From: Melieria omissa
Lineage: Eukaryota > Arthropoda > Insecta > Diptera > Ulidiidae
Length of the DNA stretch: 64,000 nt
NCBI GenBank assembly: GCA_963971225.1
Contig: OZ020269.1
Location: forward strand, 101,802,905 to 101,866,904
Direction: 5' to 3'
The notes beneath the pieces were generated by a model that was not told the origin of the DNA, did no database searches, and saw nothing but the letters and a program-made list of their open reading frames with translations. Of this stretch, positions 1 to 12,378 are shown in pieces; position 1 is the first letter of the stretch, and every line of letters begins with the position of its first letter. A program made the translations under genes and the position numbers.

Positions 1-2739
1 CTCCTCATTCCCAACGCCATTCGTATCGGCATTTGCATCGTCCTCATCATCCTCCTCCTCGTCGCTGTCGCCAATGTCGATCTCGTCCGGATTGACAACT
101 TTGTCCTTGGCCATGCCGCCCTGCGTTTCGCCGCGCACAAACATTATATTGGAAGCTGTTTGCGGTTTGAGCGTTTGCTTTTCCTTCTGGGCCGCTGCCT
201 CGGCCACCTTGGCCTCGAGCAGACGCATAGCATCGGCACCGGCTGCATCGGCCGCATTGGGCGCATTCGGTGTGAGGAATTGTGCAGCCATCATGTTGAC
301 TTGCGTGTTGTACGTGGCCTGTACCGAACGTTTGATGCGCAACATTTCGCGCATGGTGTCCTCATTGCCATGGCGCACCTCGAACTCCTTCCACGTTTGC
401 CAGAAGTCAGCAGTGATGCGCGGATCACAAACCTGCGAAAGAAATACAATTTGATACTTATTTCAAACGATTTAAAGTTCCAGTCACACTGCATACCTGC
501 GAGCAATGCGCATAGATGGCACGCGCGCGATCAATTTCGCCCAGCTTCGTTTCCATCTCTGAAAAGCGCACACACATGTGCCGCATATGCTCCTCGGGCA
601 AAGCCTCAATGGCCTTTTCGTAGATTTCGCGCGTGCGCGGTAGCCCATAAATCTCGGCTGCCTTCTTGATGAAAATGTTATACATGTCGGCCATTTCTTC
701 GGGCTTGACAGCGCTGGTGGCGCGATCATAAACGGCCATGGCATGACGCGCCAACCCGTGATCCTCCTCCAATTTGGCATACAAAAGATAAAAGTACTTG
801 GCATGCTCGGGCGGGCAGTTCTCCAAACACTGCTCGAAAAGGTCACGAGCACGCTCCAGCTTTGTGCCGCCATAGCGCTTGAGGAATTTGGTTAGATAGG
901 AATTCCAAATGTCAAACACATTGGGCCACTTGAACAATGCAATGCCCTTCTCGTAGGCGCGAAAGGCTTCTTCGAAGTAATTGTGCTCCTCCAGAAAGAG
1001 GCCATAGTTGATGATGATTTGCGGCGTGCAGATTTTCAAATCAATAATGCGATCATAGACAGCTTTGCAGGTTTTAAAGGTGCCAAATGATTCCTCCAGG
1101 TCAGCGTACATGGACCAAACTTTCAACGAACGATAGAGGCGCATTTGCACAGTCTCGGTGTCGTCGTGATAGGCCACTTTACGCTTGGGCATCGCGGTGG
1201 CCTTTTGCATCAATCTGAGAGCGCCCTCGAAGTTTTCTTGTCTGAAAAGTTAAACAGTTTGTTTAAATGTCTCATCTAAAACATTTCAAATCACTAACCT
1301 TATCTCCATTTCGGCCCACTCGCACCACACCGACGCCAAGTCTTCCACCTTCACATACTCCACATCGGTGCCGCGCTCGAATACGACACGTGCATCGTCC
1401 ACTTGCCCGTTGGACTCGTAAAATTTGGCAAACTCCACCCACAGCGTGTGCAACTTGCCCATAGCCAACTTGGGCTGCACCGTCTGCACAGCCTCCGTGT
1501 AAGTGTTGATGATGTCGTGTGGCTTGCCCTCGTACAGCTTGACGCGCTTATGCCACTCGTGCACATTGTGCGGATTCTGACGCAACAACACACTGTTCAG
1601 CAGCAACAGACGCCGTTCCATCAAGTATTCAAAACGCGCCAAGCGCAGCTCTACATCGATATCGTCGTCCTCAGTGGCATCGGGATCGTTGGCCACCATT
1701 TCCATGCGCTTGTTCAGCGACACCTCCTCAAACTGTGCGTACTCATCGAACACCTGCGTAAAGTCGCGCACAGTGGTCACGGTCTGTATAGCTTCCTCGT
1801 AGATATCACGTGCGCGATCAAATAGACCCGAACGCACATAGTAATCGGCCAGCGAATTCCACAAGTGGCCCAACTGGTCGGTGTACCTAAATATGAAACA
1901 AAATTAATTCATATACCATTCATTCATTCATTTATATACCTTCTCAGGCCGCCTCTAATAATGGCATCCGCATTCAGCGAGTGCACCTTGTCCGGATGCT
2001 TCGATATGAGCTCGCACAGCTCGTTCCACAGTTGATGATTCGACTTGCCATGCTTTGACACAAAATTCTCATTGTCCACTATGTTGGCCAGCTGCTGTGC
2101 AGCCTCGTCCAGACGACCCACATCCGTCAAGTACTCAATATACTCTTCCGCCTCGTCGGGACACAACTTTAAATAACGTCGATACACGCGCAACGCCGTC
2201 TCCGGAATGTCAAAGCGCCGCACAAACTTCAAATACAACGGCCAGATGCGATGATGTTGCGTGATGGGCAGCGCGCGCAGTGCACGATCGAACACATGTC
2301 GCGTACGTGTGATGCGGCACTGCAGCGTCATAAAGGCGCCGTAATCCATCCAAATACGAGGCATTTTATGCATAAAGACCAAGGCGCGTTCAAACACATT
2401 GTTAATCTCATCATACATGGGATCGTTGAGCGCACGACCGCGCACCTGCTTGCGACGCGTGCGCAGATAATTGTACCAAATCTTGTAGCTGCCGGGCAGC
2501 TCCTTCAATGCGCGCTCGTACACAATGTTCACGCTGTCGTTGGGCGCCTTCGACTTGTGCTCGATGTAGCGCAGCCAATGCTTCACCGAGTACGCATTTC
2601 GCAGAATCTCCTCTTCATAGGGAACATCCTCCTCCGGCTGCAGTGTAGCGAAAAAATGCAATGAAATAGAGAAAATGTGGTCAACTCGCATACTTACAAA
2701 ATCAATTTCCATGCCCAGAGACTTGTCTGCAATGGACAT
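1..2739 (-). CDS. fand: SYF1/XAB2 pre-mRNA splicing factor (fandango orthologue), 3' end cut by window edge
   Basis: This encodes the HAT/TPR-repeat scaffold SYF1 (human XAB2, Drosophila fandango), a nuclear component of the NTC/Prp19 complex in the activated spliceosome; the human protein also acts in transcription-coupled repair. Five minus-strand exons join in frame: 2739-2698, 2637-1940, 1886-1299, 1241-497 and 432-1. Introns are 60, 53, 57 and 64 bp, each GT..AG on the minus strand. They total 835 codons, against about 855 residues in human, so only a short tail and the stop are missing. The start is ATG at 2739 ([14 protein letters not shown]), 14 codons before the first donor. Family blocks include [69 protein letters not shown] and LFKWPNV. 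Residues from about 812 are Asp/Glu-rich, as in the family C terminus. Longer upstream reading frames at 2740-2844 are intron or UTR read-through. Confidence 0.97.
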
Positions 2740-3248
2740 CTTGTATTTCCTGGGTAATTTTTGTACTAAATTGTATGTTGCTAATATTTTAATGAGCAAA
2801 AATGGAAATAAGAAAAATCCAGGCAGCGCAATACGCCGCCACAAGTAAACGTTGCGCTGTCAAAGAAAAAACAGCTGATTGCTGTCGGCCAAAAAATGTG
2901 TTGCAGTTTGAGAGTCATTGGTTATTGTTGGGGTAGCCATTTAAAATTGCACACGTTGTTTATATATTTTTAAACAGATAAGAATCCAACAGAATATGTA
3001 GTCCTTCTCATGATATTCTCGTAATTTGCGCTATATCGCTCAATTTTATATCGTTTCACTTTTCAATCAATTCCATTTATCCACCTCGCAGTTGTAAATT
3101 CCATTTTCATACACTATTCCCTACAGCTGGCAACTCCATTTGTCTTCGTATTTGCCTTTTCTACCAGTTCATACCATCGCTGCCACTGCTGCCTTTCTTC
3201 TTTGTTACTGCCACACACTTTTTTGGGCCGTCTTGTCAGATTATTTCT
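2740..3248. promoter_or_regulatory. Divergent promoter region between fand and the rightward (CABLES) transcript
   Basis: About 0.5 kb lies between the fand start codon and the rightward initiator at 3251, with no supported coding sequence. A CAGCTGATT E-box-type motif, of a kind frequent in Drosophila housekeeping promoters, sits at 2872-2880 about 130 bp upstream of the fand ATG and is a plausible part of its promoter. No TATA box is convincing on either strand. The fand transcription start is inferred to lie between roughly 2780 and 2900. Confidence 0.45.
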
Positions 3249-3282
3249 TCAGTTCAAAAAATTCTCTCTCCCAGAAAAGTCG
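3249..3282 (+). promoter_or_regulatory. Inr + DPE core promoter
   Basis: TCAGTT at 3249-3254 fits the insect initiator TCAKTY with A+1 at 3251. AGTCG at 3278-3282 occupies exactly +28 to +32 and fits the downstream promoter element RGWYV. The fixed Inr-DPE spacing is diagnostic, and there is no TATA box about 30 bp upstream. A 5'-UTR-like sequence and a strong donor follow at 3898/3899. Confidence 0.6.
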
Positions 3283-3898
3283 TCATCGATTGTTAACAGC
3301 AACGAAGTAAAGTCGTTTTAATAAAATCAACTCAACTTAAATCACAAAGTTCAACTTTAACTAAACCCAACTACATTTAAAAACCTAAAATTTTCCACAG
3401 ATTTGCATAAATTTACGCAACCGAGTGAATTTTGTTGAGAGCCAACTGTGAAAAAAAGTGTGCACATATAGGCAAAGAGCACAACAGACGGAACTGCGGC
3501 TGGTGATTTTCCGGAAGAGCAAGTGCCCACAAAAGCGGACATTCGCCAAAAAAAAAAGTAAAAGCTAAAGAGCAAAGCGAAAAATCAAAGAACCTGGCCG
3601 CTGTGTGAATGGAAAGTTGTGCTGAAAATTGCCATAAAAAACCCGAATTCCTCACGAAATCTTTCGCATAGAACGTGTTTTTGTATTTGCTTTTGCGGTA
3701 AATTGTTGTTATTGTTGTGCACTGTTGCCATATCGCTTGCGCATTCAACAAGAAGTTCCGAAAATAGAGAAAATGATTCGTCTGAAACAGTTTTAAAAAT
3801 ACGCAAAATTTACGTCATTCTCACTCACACCGACACAACAAAAAGTGCATTATCAGTTTACAAAAAATCAAATTACCTAAAAATTACAAACATTTCAG
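3251..3898 (+). other. Probable non-coding first exon of the CABLES gene
   Basis: The stretch from the Inr to the donor CAG|GTAAGTGAG (GT at 3899-3900) has the A-rich texture of a dipteran 5' UTR. It has no long reading frame; the longest is about 95 codons from 3619 and runs into the intron. The acceptor is not certain: the best upstream of the coding exon is a pyrimidine-rich site ending ...CAATTCTAG at 8279, which would give a second exon of 8280-8424 or 8280-10384. Linking it to CABLES is an inference from position and strand. Confidence 0.45.
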
Positions 3899-3900
3899 GT

Positions 3901-5195
3901 AAGTGAGTTTTATTGAAAGCTGAAGTTCTTTTTTCAATATGCATTTTGAGTTTCACCTCCCTTCGCCCACTTCAATTCACAGCCCATTTTACCATCGAAC
4001 GTGTGTTGCCTCCTTTACGCGCCTCTTGCTCCGCACTCCGTTTGCCGATTCTGTTTTAAACCCGCTGTTCTGCGCCTCGCTTTGCGCTCTCTTTGTTTTG
4101 CTATTTTTCTTCTAATGTGCTCACACTCTCCCCCTTTGTCCGCACGTTCAGCGCTGGGCCCGGTAGGCATTGCTGTGGCATGGGAAACCGCACAAAATCG
4201 ATTTTCCCTGCGCATCCTTCGCTTAGCAGGCGGAACGGACGGGGTGGCGTGATTGTTGTCGTATGCTGCGCTTTTCCGCTTCTTAGACTCCTTAAAGCCC
4301 AGAGACGAGCGCACTTACGAGTCCTTGTACTACGTGCCGTTAAGCGAATTCTTCTTCTTCTAAACTCATTCTGGAGTGGGTGTCGATTTTACAAGCGCCG
4401 ACACGTCATCATTCGCGACAGCGACCTTTGCAAAGCGTTTTGTACTTCGTGCAACGCTCTGTGATTGCACTGCTTTCCTTCAGTGTGCACGTTCCAGATT
4501 GTTCGCTACTCCCTTATCCCTGCGCGTCCTTGTTCTCCTCTTTTCACCATGGTTGAAGTTTGCTGGCGAAAATCGAATGTTCTTGAACTAGTTTCAACCG
4601 TTTCAAATGCAATAAAAATTGTTGCTTTGTGTAAGAAACGGTAAAATGAGAAGGCGGACAGACTGGATAGAGTTGCAGCCACATCTTTTCTTGGACCAAA
4701 GCTCTTCATTGGGTTGCACATGCACACGGAATCACTGGTCTAATGTCTCGGGTGTCTACAAATAAACTGAAGAAAGTCTCAGATTGATGAACGATCAGCA
4801 AATACAGTTTGCAATGCGTTCCGAGTCACGTTGGGACTGGATTGATGAAATGCAATCACTGATAAACTCGGAAAGAGGGGAACCACGACCCGCTTCATTG
4901 GGCTAGAACCATTTTGTGGTCTGAAAATGCGAGTTTTTTATATTCTATCTAGGAATATGAACCAATACTGAGTAATAGAAACCAATACTGGGACAACCAA
5001 TTTGGATTTGAATACTCCAATGTATGATAGAACAGATTCGAAGATTTATGAGTTCAACAAGGAATCATTATCGAAAGGCTAGCAGGGCTATGCAGGTTGA
5101 ATATGGTGATTGCATAGGTATGAACCTTTCTATTTCGGAAAAAAAATTGTAAAAAGAGTACTCGTATACTAGATAAATATTCTGCACTTATGCGT
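3901..5195. other. Intronic/upstream DNA without recognised genes
   Basis: This follows the donor at 3899. Several small overlapping frames at 4000-4700 on both strands show no domain-like composition. The 3960-4560 part is more GC-rich than its surroundings. Nothing further is supported. Confidence 0.5.
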
Positions 5196-5199
5196 ATGT

Positions 5200-5745
5200 A
5201 TGAAAAGCCTTAAACACCCTAGCTGGAGGCTCCAATGTGTCATTATTATGGGTACCAGGGCACAGGGGTATCGTAGGCAAATGTGGGGCGGACGAAATCG
5301 CCAGAGGGGGTTCGCTGCTAACCGAGGCCTCAACCTTCCTTCCAGTGTGGGCTCCACTAGCATCAAACAAATTGATGCTTAAACAATTTTGTCAAAAAGA
5401 AGCAAACGATTTGTGGTTTGAGGAACAACCCTGCCATATCTCCCGACTAACCTGGCCAGCCTTACCGTAGCCGTTACTCAATAAGCACAACGGTGTCGGT
5501 GCTCACGGGTAACTGTCACTGTCTTATGGGTAAGCATTCGGAAAGACTGAGACTTCTGTCCGAGGAAGAGGCTCCGAGGAGGAGGAGCAGACCGTTCTCT
5601 ACCTGTTGTGTTAATGTCCCTTACTAACTTGAAGAATGTATAAGCTTCTCGGCTCAGCTTTTTTCAATAGCCTAACCGAACTATCGCCTTTGCATGTCAG
5701 CGATATAGTCAGGTTCTTAATGGGATCCTCTTAGTTCTCAGCGCT
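5200..5745 (+). mobile_element. Decayed non-LTR retrotransposon fragment (RNase H end)
   Basis: From 5204 the plus frame reads KALNTLAGG then SLLWVPGHRGIVGK and ADEIAR, the C-terminal RNase H motif (WVPGHxGIxGNxxADxxAR) of R1/jockey/I-type non-LTR elements. After a frame break, 5500-5600 reads TGNCHCLMGKHSERLRLL, matching the segment after RNase H (tGHc...KH...L). Stops and shifts make it non-functional. Only the 3' end of the ORF2-type protein is present, as expected for a 5'-truncated copy. Confidence 0.75.
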
Positions 5746-7240
5746 GTAAGGGGGAGTCGCGCCATCAACAATGAGCCACAATATGTGCTTTTACTTAGAA
5801 GTCTGCTACTCCAATGAGGTTATATTAAGATTCCTATCGGATTCCTAAAAAGATGCTATGAGTAACACTTAGTAATTTCTTTCTTATGCATCCTTGAAGT
5901 CTTAACTTTTATTTTAGTCCGTCGCGAAAAATTATTCTGGATAATATTGACCCATAGTTTAGATATTTGTTGGATTAGTGCTTATCACAAATCATCAGTG
6001 TTATTTTTCACTGAACTTAAGATTCTTCATTGGTGACTTCTTGTTCCACCTCCGCGAGCTCTAATATACCTCAAGCTCAGCCTCAGTACAGTCTCAGCCT
6101 TAGTTCAGTCTATATTCGACACAGCTCCAATTTAATTCGTGTATAGATTCAAAAGATCATCACATGATTAAGGAACAATTTTTGTAATTCCGAATTTTAT
6201 AAAACCTTACCGAGTCTGGCCGTGATACAATAGAAGAGATGGAAGTATGAAGTAACTACGCGCAACTACGCGAGATACGACTTCAGTCGGTGTTCGACCC
6301 AGGCTGCTATTAGTATTTTCACAAGAGCATGAGCCAAAAATTTTTGGGCTAGAGTGGGGCTAAATGGTGTCGGATCGAGGTCAAAGTTCACAAAAAAGCT
6401 GGGGAAATTCGACAAATTGCTCTACAGCTGGTCAGAAGTTGCTCTTAGAGGGTTAAAATCTATTACTGATCCCCACTAGTTTTCTCTACTGAACATTTCT
6501 TTCAAACATACTTGAACCCCATCTCCAACCCTTAACGGGGCTTCCATACAAAATGGTTGTTTTTACACAATAGGCTCCCACTGCTCCTAGGTTGCCCCCA
6601 GACGTGTCAAATGTAAGACTGACACCCATTTATTTTCCCTTCCGAATGTTTCTTTTAAACATACCTATCCGCTATCTCCAAGTCATAAGGGCGCTGCCAT
6701 ACAAAATTGGCCATTTTCTATGCCATTGGCTCCCACTTGAAAATGTAGTAGTTAAGTAAGCGAGAAAACATCGTATCTCGGAAAATACTGAACCGATTTC
6801 AATGATTTATTCAGCGATCGCCAACATTGTTGAGTACAAAAAATACAAAATTAATTAAGGTTCAGAAATTCACCACCAGAGGGCGTTCCCATACGATCGG
6901 AGTTGTGAGGTTGTCAACTTTTGGGTTTCTACAAAGCAATAACAAAATGTACTGTCGAATCCTCATCGTCACCCATTTCATCAGACATTTGCACTAACAG
7001 CTTTTCAATGCTTATGTACGACTATACGTAATCATAGATAATTGTTAAGTCTTTGAGGTAAACGCCTATTTCAACGAATTCTGCGTCTGTTGCAAGCACT
7101 GACATGCACTGTCAATTGTAGTGGCGAGACACTATTTCTACTTTTGATTAAGTTATTAAAAACGGGAAAGCCCTTGACGATTGCTCGAACAATGTAAACC
7201 GAAATCCAACTAGTTACAACACCTCACGTTCCGTTCAGTT
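5746..7240. repeat. Upstream intron with a diverged ~155-bp tandem duplication
   Basis: No gene is seen. The blocks 6482-6581 and 6640-6736 are diverged copies of one sequence: both run through AACATTTCTTT-like, CATCTCCAA-like and CCATACAAAAT blocks to GGCTCCCACT. The following 6740-6900, with phrases such as GTATCTCGGAAAATACTGAA, looks like old transposon DNA but could not be assigned. Confidence 0.45.
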
Positions 7241-8797
7241 CAATTCATTCATGCAGTTTAAACAGTATTTGCTCTTTGTCACTGAGCTCGCGAAACTGAG
7301 CTACGTGCTGCGATTGCAGCGAATGAGCCAGAAACTGTAAGCACGCGACAAAATGCCACAATGGGATATGCACGCGCGCCAGTGACTGTCTGTCTGCCTG
7401 CTGCACGCCGGCCTGGCTGCCTGCTGATTGTCTGCAGCTGCCGGGCCCCATGTCGGTCTCTGTAACTGTCTGGGCTGTCGTTGTTGCCGGCCGTTAAAAT
7501 AGGCGCACAACAGAAGCCACTTCGGCACAATGAAACCGGCAATAACCGGCGAATGTGTGAGTGTGCGTGCGTTGTTTATGTGTCGACAGCCACCCAACCT
7601 GGTAACTCCGTTCGCAACGATTGCAATTTGCAACACGAGACACTATCGAAGTACGAATTTCTAGATGCAGCATACATATGTAGCGGTTGTTTCTAACGCT
7701 GCTTTCGCCGGAGTGTTTGCCATACGTATCGATTCTGCAGATTGAAAATCAACACCAGCTCCACTTGAAGCCGCCCCTACAACCCTCAACCACCAACATG
7801 CCTGCAATCATATTAAATCATTTTGGCCAAATGCTGACTGACTGCAAGTGCAGCGTTCCAAGTGCGCTCTCTCTCACTCTCTCTCACCGCAAGCTCGCTG
7901 GCCGCTCCAGAGCGCATTGCACTTTTGTGCCACACAATGCAGCTTTTCGTTGTAATTCTCTGCGTTTTTGGTGTTGTGATTGCAGTTTGTAAACCGGCCA
8001 TTTATTGCCGTTAAACTGACAGCTAGACAGCCAACGAACTTGGCGCTTCACACTGTCCCATTCTGCGATTTTTCAATGATACTGCATGCGCTTCTGCCTG
8101 CCACACCGCGTTGTCGCCAACGACATCGAACAGCATGCAGCGAAAAGTAATGTTTTCTCTCTCTCTGCCGCCAGCTGCCACTGCATGCACTCTCGCTCTC
8201 TGCATTTGGTGCCGCTTGCCCGCTTACACCTTATGGCCAACGTTGCAACTTACAGACTTTTCTTATTTTCAATTCTAGAATTTTCCGGCCACTCGACGTT
8301 TGGATTTGCTGGCGTGCACTACCACAACCAACGACAACCACGGCCCCAGCAACCGAAACAACAACTATCACACATTATACAGCCTGCAGTCATCAGCTGC
8401 GAACGTGCATTGCAACCAGCAAAGGTGTAATTAAGTTTGTACTAAAAAGTACAAATCAATTGCTTGATTCGATTTTTGCAACAACAACAAATTGATATTT
8501 GCATTTGTCACTTCATACAGCATCAAAATGTCGCGTTTAAGTAACTGTGGTTCTTTGAAAATGTGCCCTTTAAAGACTAAAAAGCATATGTGATATTTCT
8601 TCAACGACCAGAGTCAGACGCGTTGCAAATCAGAGCCACAAAGGTATTTGAGCAACGATAATAAACTTTAAAAAGTGCAGTAAAGTGGTCTACGGTGTAG
8701 AAGTTTTTAATTCATAAAGACCGTTTACGTTAGGACTTGTCTCAAAGCAGCCCTGTCGACAAAGATTTTGTTGGGCAGACGAAAGAACACTCAAAAG
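7241..8797. other. Non-coding DNA upstream of the CABLES coding exon
   Basis: This is moderately GC-rich with CT/CTCA simple repeats at 7867-7890 and 8155-8165. A fair 3' splice site (TTATTTTCAATTCTAG, ending 8279) and a possible donor (AAAG|GTGTAA, about 8425) could define a small non-coding exon. The frame 8086-8430 shows no recognisable domain. Confidence 0.35.
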
Positions 8798-8820
8798 TAT
8801 ATAAAACGAAAGTTTCAGTT
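8798..8820 (+). promoter_or_regulatory. Candidate alternative start close to the CABLES coding exon
   Basis: TATATAAA at 8798-8805 is followed by TCAGTT at 8815-8820. The TATA-to-A+1 distance is only about 17-19 bp, shorter than the usual 30, and no DPE sits at +28. Transcription starting here or slightly downstream would give a 5' UTR of about 600 bases to 9449 without splicing. This is weak evidence. Confidence 0.25.
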
Positions 8821-9449
8821 AGCGCTAACGCATTTCAAAGTTTTTGTCATTCATCAAGTAATGAGAATATAGACACAAAAACACATTGTCACTTGAATTC
8901 AAGTCTATCTGAGTAGCCAATGTTATAAAAAAAAATTGTGCGCATCACAACATCACAAGGACGAAAACAACGAATAGGACAACAAAATTTCAACAACGAA
9001 CGGTCATTGTGTTCTTACGGTATTCAAAAATTCCATAAGTATTGAAGGCGGTTAGTGTCCAAAAGTACCAAAAACAATAATTGATCAAAATCAAAATCTC
9101 TAATCGTCGAACAGTTGAAACGTTCTTCTGTCCTGAGCAAGTTTAGAGAAGTGTCCCAGTTAGACGACAGCTCCCGTCGAAAGCGTCAGCTCCTCCAAAC
9201 CAAACAAAAAAACATTTGCACATCTTTGAAATCGTGCACAGTTTTCGTATTCGTCTAAATCCACTAGAATTCGACATTGAATACCCCCATTGGCCAGACG
9301 ATAGCACAACGAATAGTGTCCCCGCCCGAGATAGACGTTTGTTCGAGTGTCGAGTCGCGTGTCGTGTTAGCGGTGAAGTTCGGTCTGCATACGCCCAATC
9401 TTCGTAACAGAACGCATTGAGGTTGGATACAAGTCGTCGTCACTGCCTA

Positions 9450-10384
9450 ATGGCAAGTTCGCTCAATAAAACGAGACACAGGCGCAGATTGACTGCGATC
9501 TCGTTTCTATCGAATATTTCATTAGATGGCACACATCGGGATACTAAACTTGGAGCAACAATTGGCATCTGCGGAACAGTTGCTAACCATAACGCAACGG
9601 CAGCGGGATTACAAAGTGGCGCATCGGCAGGTGGCGGCAGCGGCGGCATCGGTGTCGGACACCAACCATACTCCACCAGGCACCAACATCAGCACCAGCA
9701 GCATTTCCAATACAATAATCACCAACACCATCCAGCGCATCATCAGCACCAGCACACGCACTATGCGCACCACAGCAATGGCGGTCAGACAGTTGTTGGA
9801 GCGACAGCAGCTCTGCTGCTCGCCGGCTACGACGATGCCTATATGGAGTATGTTGGAGGCGGCAGCGGCGGCAGTGGCGGCGCCGGCACCAGCAGCAGCG
9901 ACGGCTGCGGCGACAGTGCCGGCAGCGCCGATGGCGATGGGCATTTTAGTGAAATTGAAAATATGGGTAAACACTTGATAAATGCTCACCAAGATGGCAC
10001 TAATAAGGGCAATGGAGGTATTAAAGCGGCAAATGCAGCAACAGCCAACAAAACGGACAAATCCGCGCCAGCGGCAACCGGTGCGGCTGGAGCTGACATC
10101 GGACCAGGAGCGGGAGCAACTGTGTCGGAGAAGCGCAATGCTAAGCGACCGACATCGTGCGGTCGTCAACAGGGCAATCAAAATTGCAGACAAACTTCAC
10201 ACGGCACAATTGGCAGTGGCAATTTTATGGGAACCAAACACCAGCAGCAGCAACAACAACATCAGCAACTGGCTGGCGGTAGTGGCGGTTCGGGCGCTGA
10301 GAGTGGCAGCGATTCGGACAGCGTCAAAATACCGTTAAAGATGTCCAATCTGGGCGGCGGCATACTGATGCCATTGCGCGAGAG
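9450..10384 (+). CDS. CABLES (Cdk5 and Abl enzyme substrate), first coding exon
   Basis: CABLES proteins are adaptors that bind Cdk5/Cdk2-type kinases and Abl and promote inhibitory Cdk phosphorylation, through a C-terminal cyclin-like region. The start is the ATG at 9450 (MASSLNKTRH); an upstream TTG at 9417 is in frame but not a plausible eukaryotic start. Residues 11-27, RRRLTAISFLSNISLDG, are the N-terminal signature of the family. Residues ~71-108 are His/Gln-rich, ~135-160 Gly/Ser-rich, and a Gln run lies near 264-275; such expansions are common in fly regulatory proteins. The exon encodes 311 codons plus two bases and ends AG|GTGAGT (GT at 10385-10386), phase 2, joining the exon at 59901. 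Long opposite-strand frames here are shadows of the repeats. The likely Drosophila orthologue is CG6191. Confidence 0.88.
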
Positions 10385-10599
10385 GTGAGTGATGTCAATA
10401 TATATTTTCTGAACTATATTTATGCTTGAACAGGATGTATTTGGATATGTAAAATGCTTGAGTTCTTAGTTCTTAAGAGTCGACTATGCCTTTATGAATG
10501 ACTAGCAGGGCCCCGCAGCTTTTCACACAAATTCTAACTCAATGGGCTCAATAAATCAAGTTTCTCTTAACCCTTTGTTAATCCAATCAGATATTTATG

Positions 10600-12070
10600 A
10601 AAAAAACATTGTCTAATTATATCTCGTTTGAAGTGCTTTCACCATATTTTAAGTTAATGGACTTGTTAAATCATGTTTCCTCATACACCCTTTGGGTTAA
10701 GAGTTGATCCCGTCAGATTTAGATTTATGAAGAAATGAAAAACAGATGTTAGTTTCTTTAGTTTCTAGTGTTTTCACCAATTTAAAGTCAAAAGACCCAT
10801 TAAATCATGTGTTTTTACAATTTCTCTGAACAAACTCTTAACCCCCCGTTGATCCCGTCAAATTTTTGCTTTTAAAAAAGTGAAAACACCTGTTGAAAAA
10901 TTTCCTATGTTACGTGTTTTCACCAATTTTGAAGCCCCATAAAACTTGTTTCACCATACAAAACCGTCAGATTTCGTTTTACAAACTTTTAACCCATTAT
11001 TGATCCTGTTAGATTTTTGAAGAAATAAAAACGTATCAAATTATTTCACATGTAAAAGTGCTTCCACTAAGGTTGAAGTCAAAAAGCCCATAAAATCTTA
11101 TTTCTCCATAATAATTTTTAACCCATAGTTGACACCGTCAGATTTCGAAAGAAATAAAAAAACACATATAAAATTATTTCACATGTTAAATGCTTTCATC
11201 AAGTTTGAAGTAAAAAAGCCCATAAAATCTTGTTTCTCCGTACAAACTTTTAACCCACTTTGGACTCTAAAAGGGATTTTCGAAAAAAGGAAAAACACTT
11301 GTCAAATTATTTCTTATTAAGAGTACTTTCACCAAGTTTGAAATCAATAGGCGCATTAATTCATGTTTTTTCACAGTTTCTCCATACAAACTTTTAACCC
11401 GTCGGTAGTCCCGTCAGATTTTGATTTTTGAGAAACTTAAAAACGCATAAAATTATTTCACATTTGATGTACTTTCAAAAAGTGTGAAACCAAAAGACAC
11501 AAGAAATCATGTCTTCATACAAATTTTGAACCCTTTGTTCATCCTGTTAGATTTCGATTTAAGAAAATGAAAACCGCGTGTCAAAATTCTATTCTATTTC
11601 TAACCAAGAGTACTTTCACCAAGTTTAAAGTCAATAGGCCCATCAATTCATGTTTTTTATAAACTTTTAACCCGTCGTTGACCCCATCAGATTTTAATTT
11701 TCGAAAAACTTAAAAACACGCATCAAATTATTTTACATTTGATGTACTTTCAAAAAATTTTTCAAAGTCAATAGGTGTAAAAAATCATGTCCTCATACAA
11801 ACTTTTAACCCTTGGTTCACCTCGTTAGAATTCGATTTAAAAAATAAAAACCACGTGTCTAATTATTTTTTTTTTATTTCAAGCATTTTCACCAATTTTG
11901 AACTCAAAAGGCCCATTGGTTCATGTTAGAACCTTAACCCATTGTTGATCCGGTAAATTTTGACTTTCGAAAAATTGAAAAATACTTGTAAAATTATTTT
12001 TCACTTCGAGTATTTTCACCAAGTTTGAAATCAATAGGATTATGAAATAACATTTCTTTATAAAATGCCT
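10600..12070. repeat. Degenerate minisatellite, ~11 copies of a ~130-145-bp unit
   Basis: Each unit contains a TTTCACCAAGTTTGAAGTCAA-like block, CATGTTTCTCCATACAAAC, TTTTAACCCxTxGTTGA and CCGTCAGATTTxGATTTT. The anchor recurs near 10638, 10777, 10917, 11058, 11190, 11327, 11470, 11615, 11750, 11890 and 12010. Copies differ by many substitutions and small indels, so the array is old. It begins about 250 bp after the CABLES donor. Confidence 0.85.
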
Positions 12071-12209
12071 TAACGCATGTTTTGCCCTCAAAGACCCCGA
12101 ATTTCAAAAAAAAATCCTGGGTTAGCGGAGGTTAATTTTTCAAGATGTATCTACAGTTTAAATTTCATATTTGTAGCTTCAGCGGTTTGCGCTGGGCGAT
12201 GATAATGAA

Positions 12210-12245
12210 TCAGTCAGTCAGTCAATCGTTGTCAGTCAGTCAGGA
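12210..12245. repeat. (TCAG)n microsatellite
   Basis: Two runs of CAGT/TCAG tetranucleotides (about 12212-12226 and 12231-12243) are separated by AATCGTTG. They follow a GGAGGTTAATTTTTC...GTAGCTTC stretch that resembles dispersed transposon-derived sequence of unknown type. Confidence 0.6.
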
Positions 12246-12378
12246 CAAACAATTGTATGTATATAGATATCAGTCGAGTGCGGGGGGTTAAGTTCGGGAA
12301 AGTTTGTATAGTTTCATGTACATTGTTTAAGTACTTTATAGAAGGAGGATCTTAGTAGAAGGTGGTCAGCCTACCACA

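Noticed and set aside
2740..2844. N-terminal extension of fand upstream of MSIADK
   Set aside because: That open frame reads through the first intron in the wrong phase; splicing at 2697/2638 gives the family N terminus.
8798..8805. Strong TATA promoter
   Set aside because: The distance to the initiator is only 17-19 bp, so it is kept only as a weak candidate.
9417..9449. Upstream TTG start for CABLES
   Set aside because: TTG is not an expected start in fly mRNAs; the first in-frame ATG at 9450 directly precedes the conserved N terminus.
9609..10193. 194-codon minus-strand gene over the CABLES exon
   Set aside because: It is antisense of the His/Gln and Gly/Ser repeats; hydrophobic runs come from CAG/CAC repeats read in reverse.
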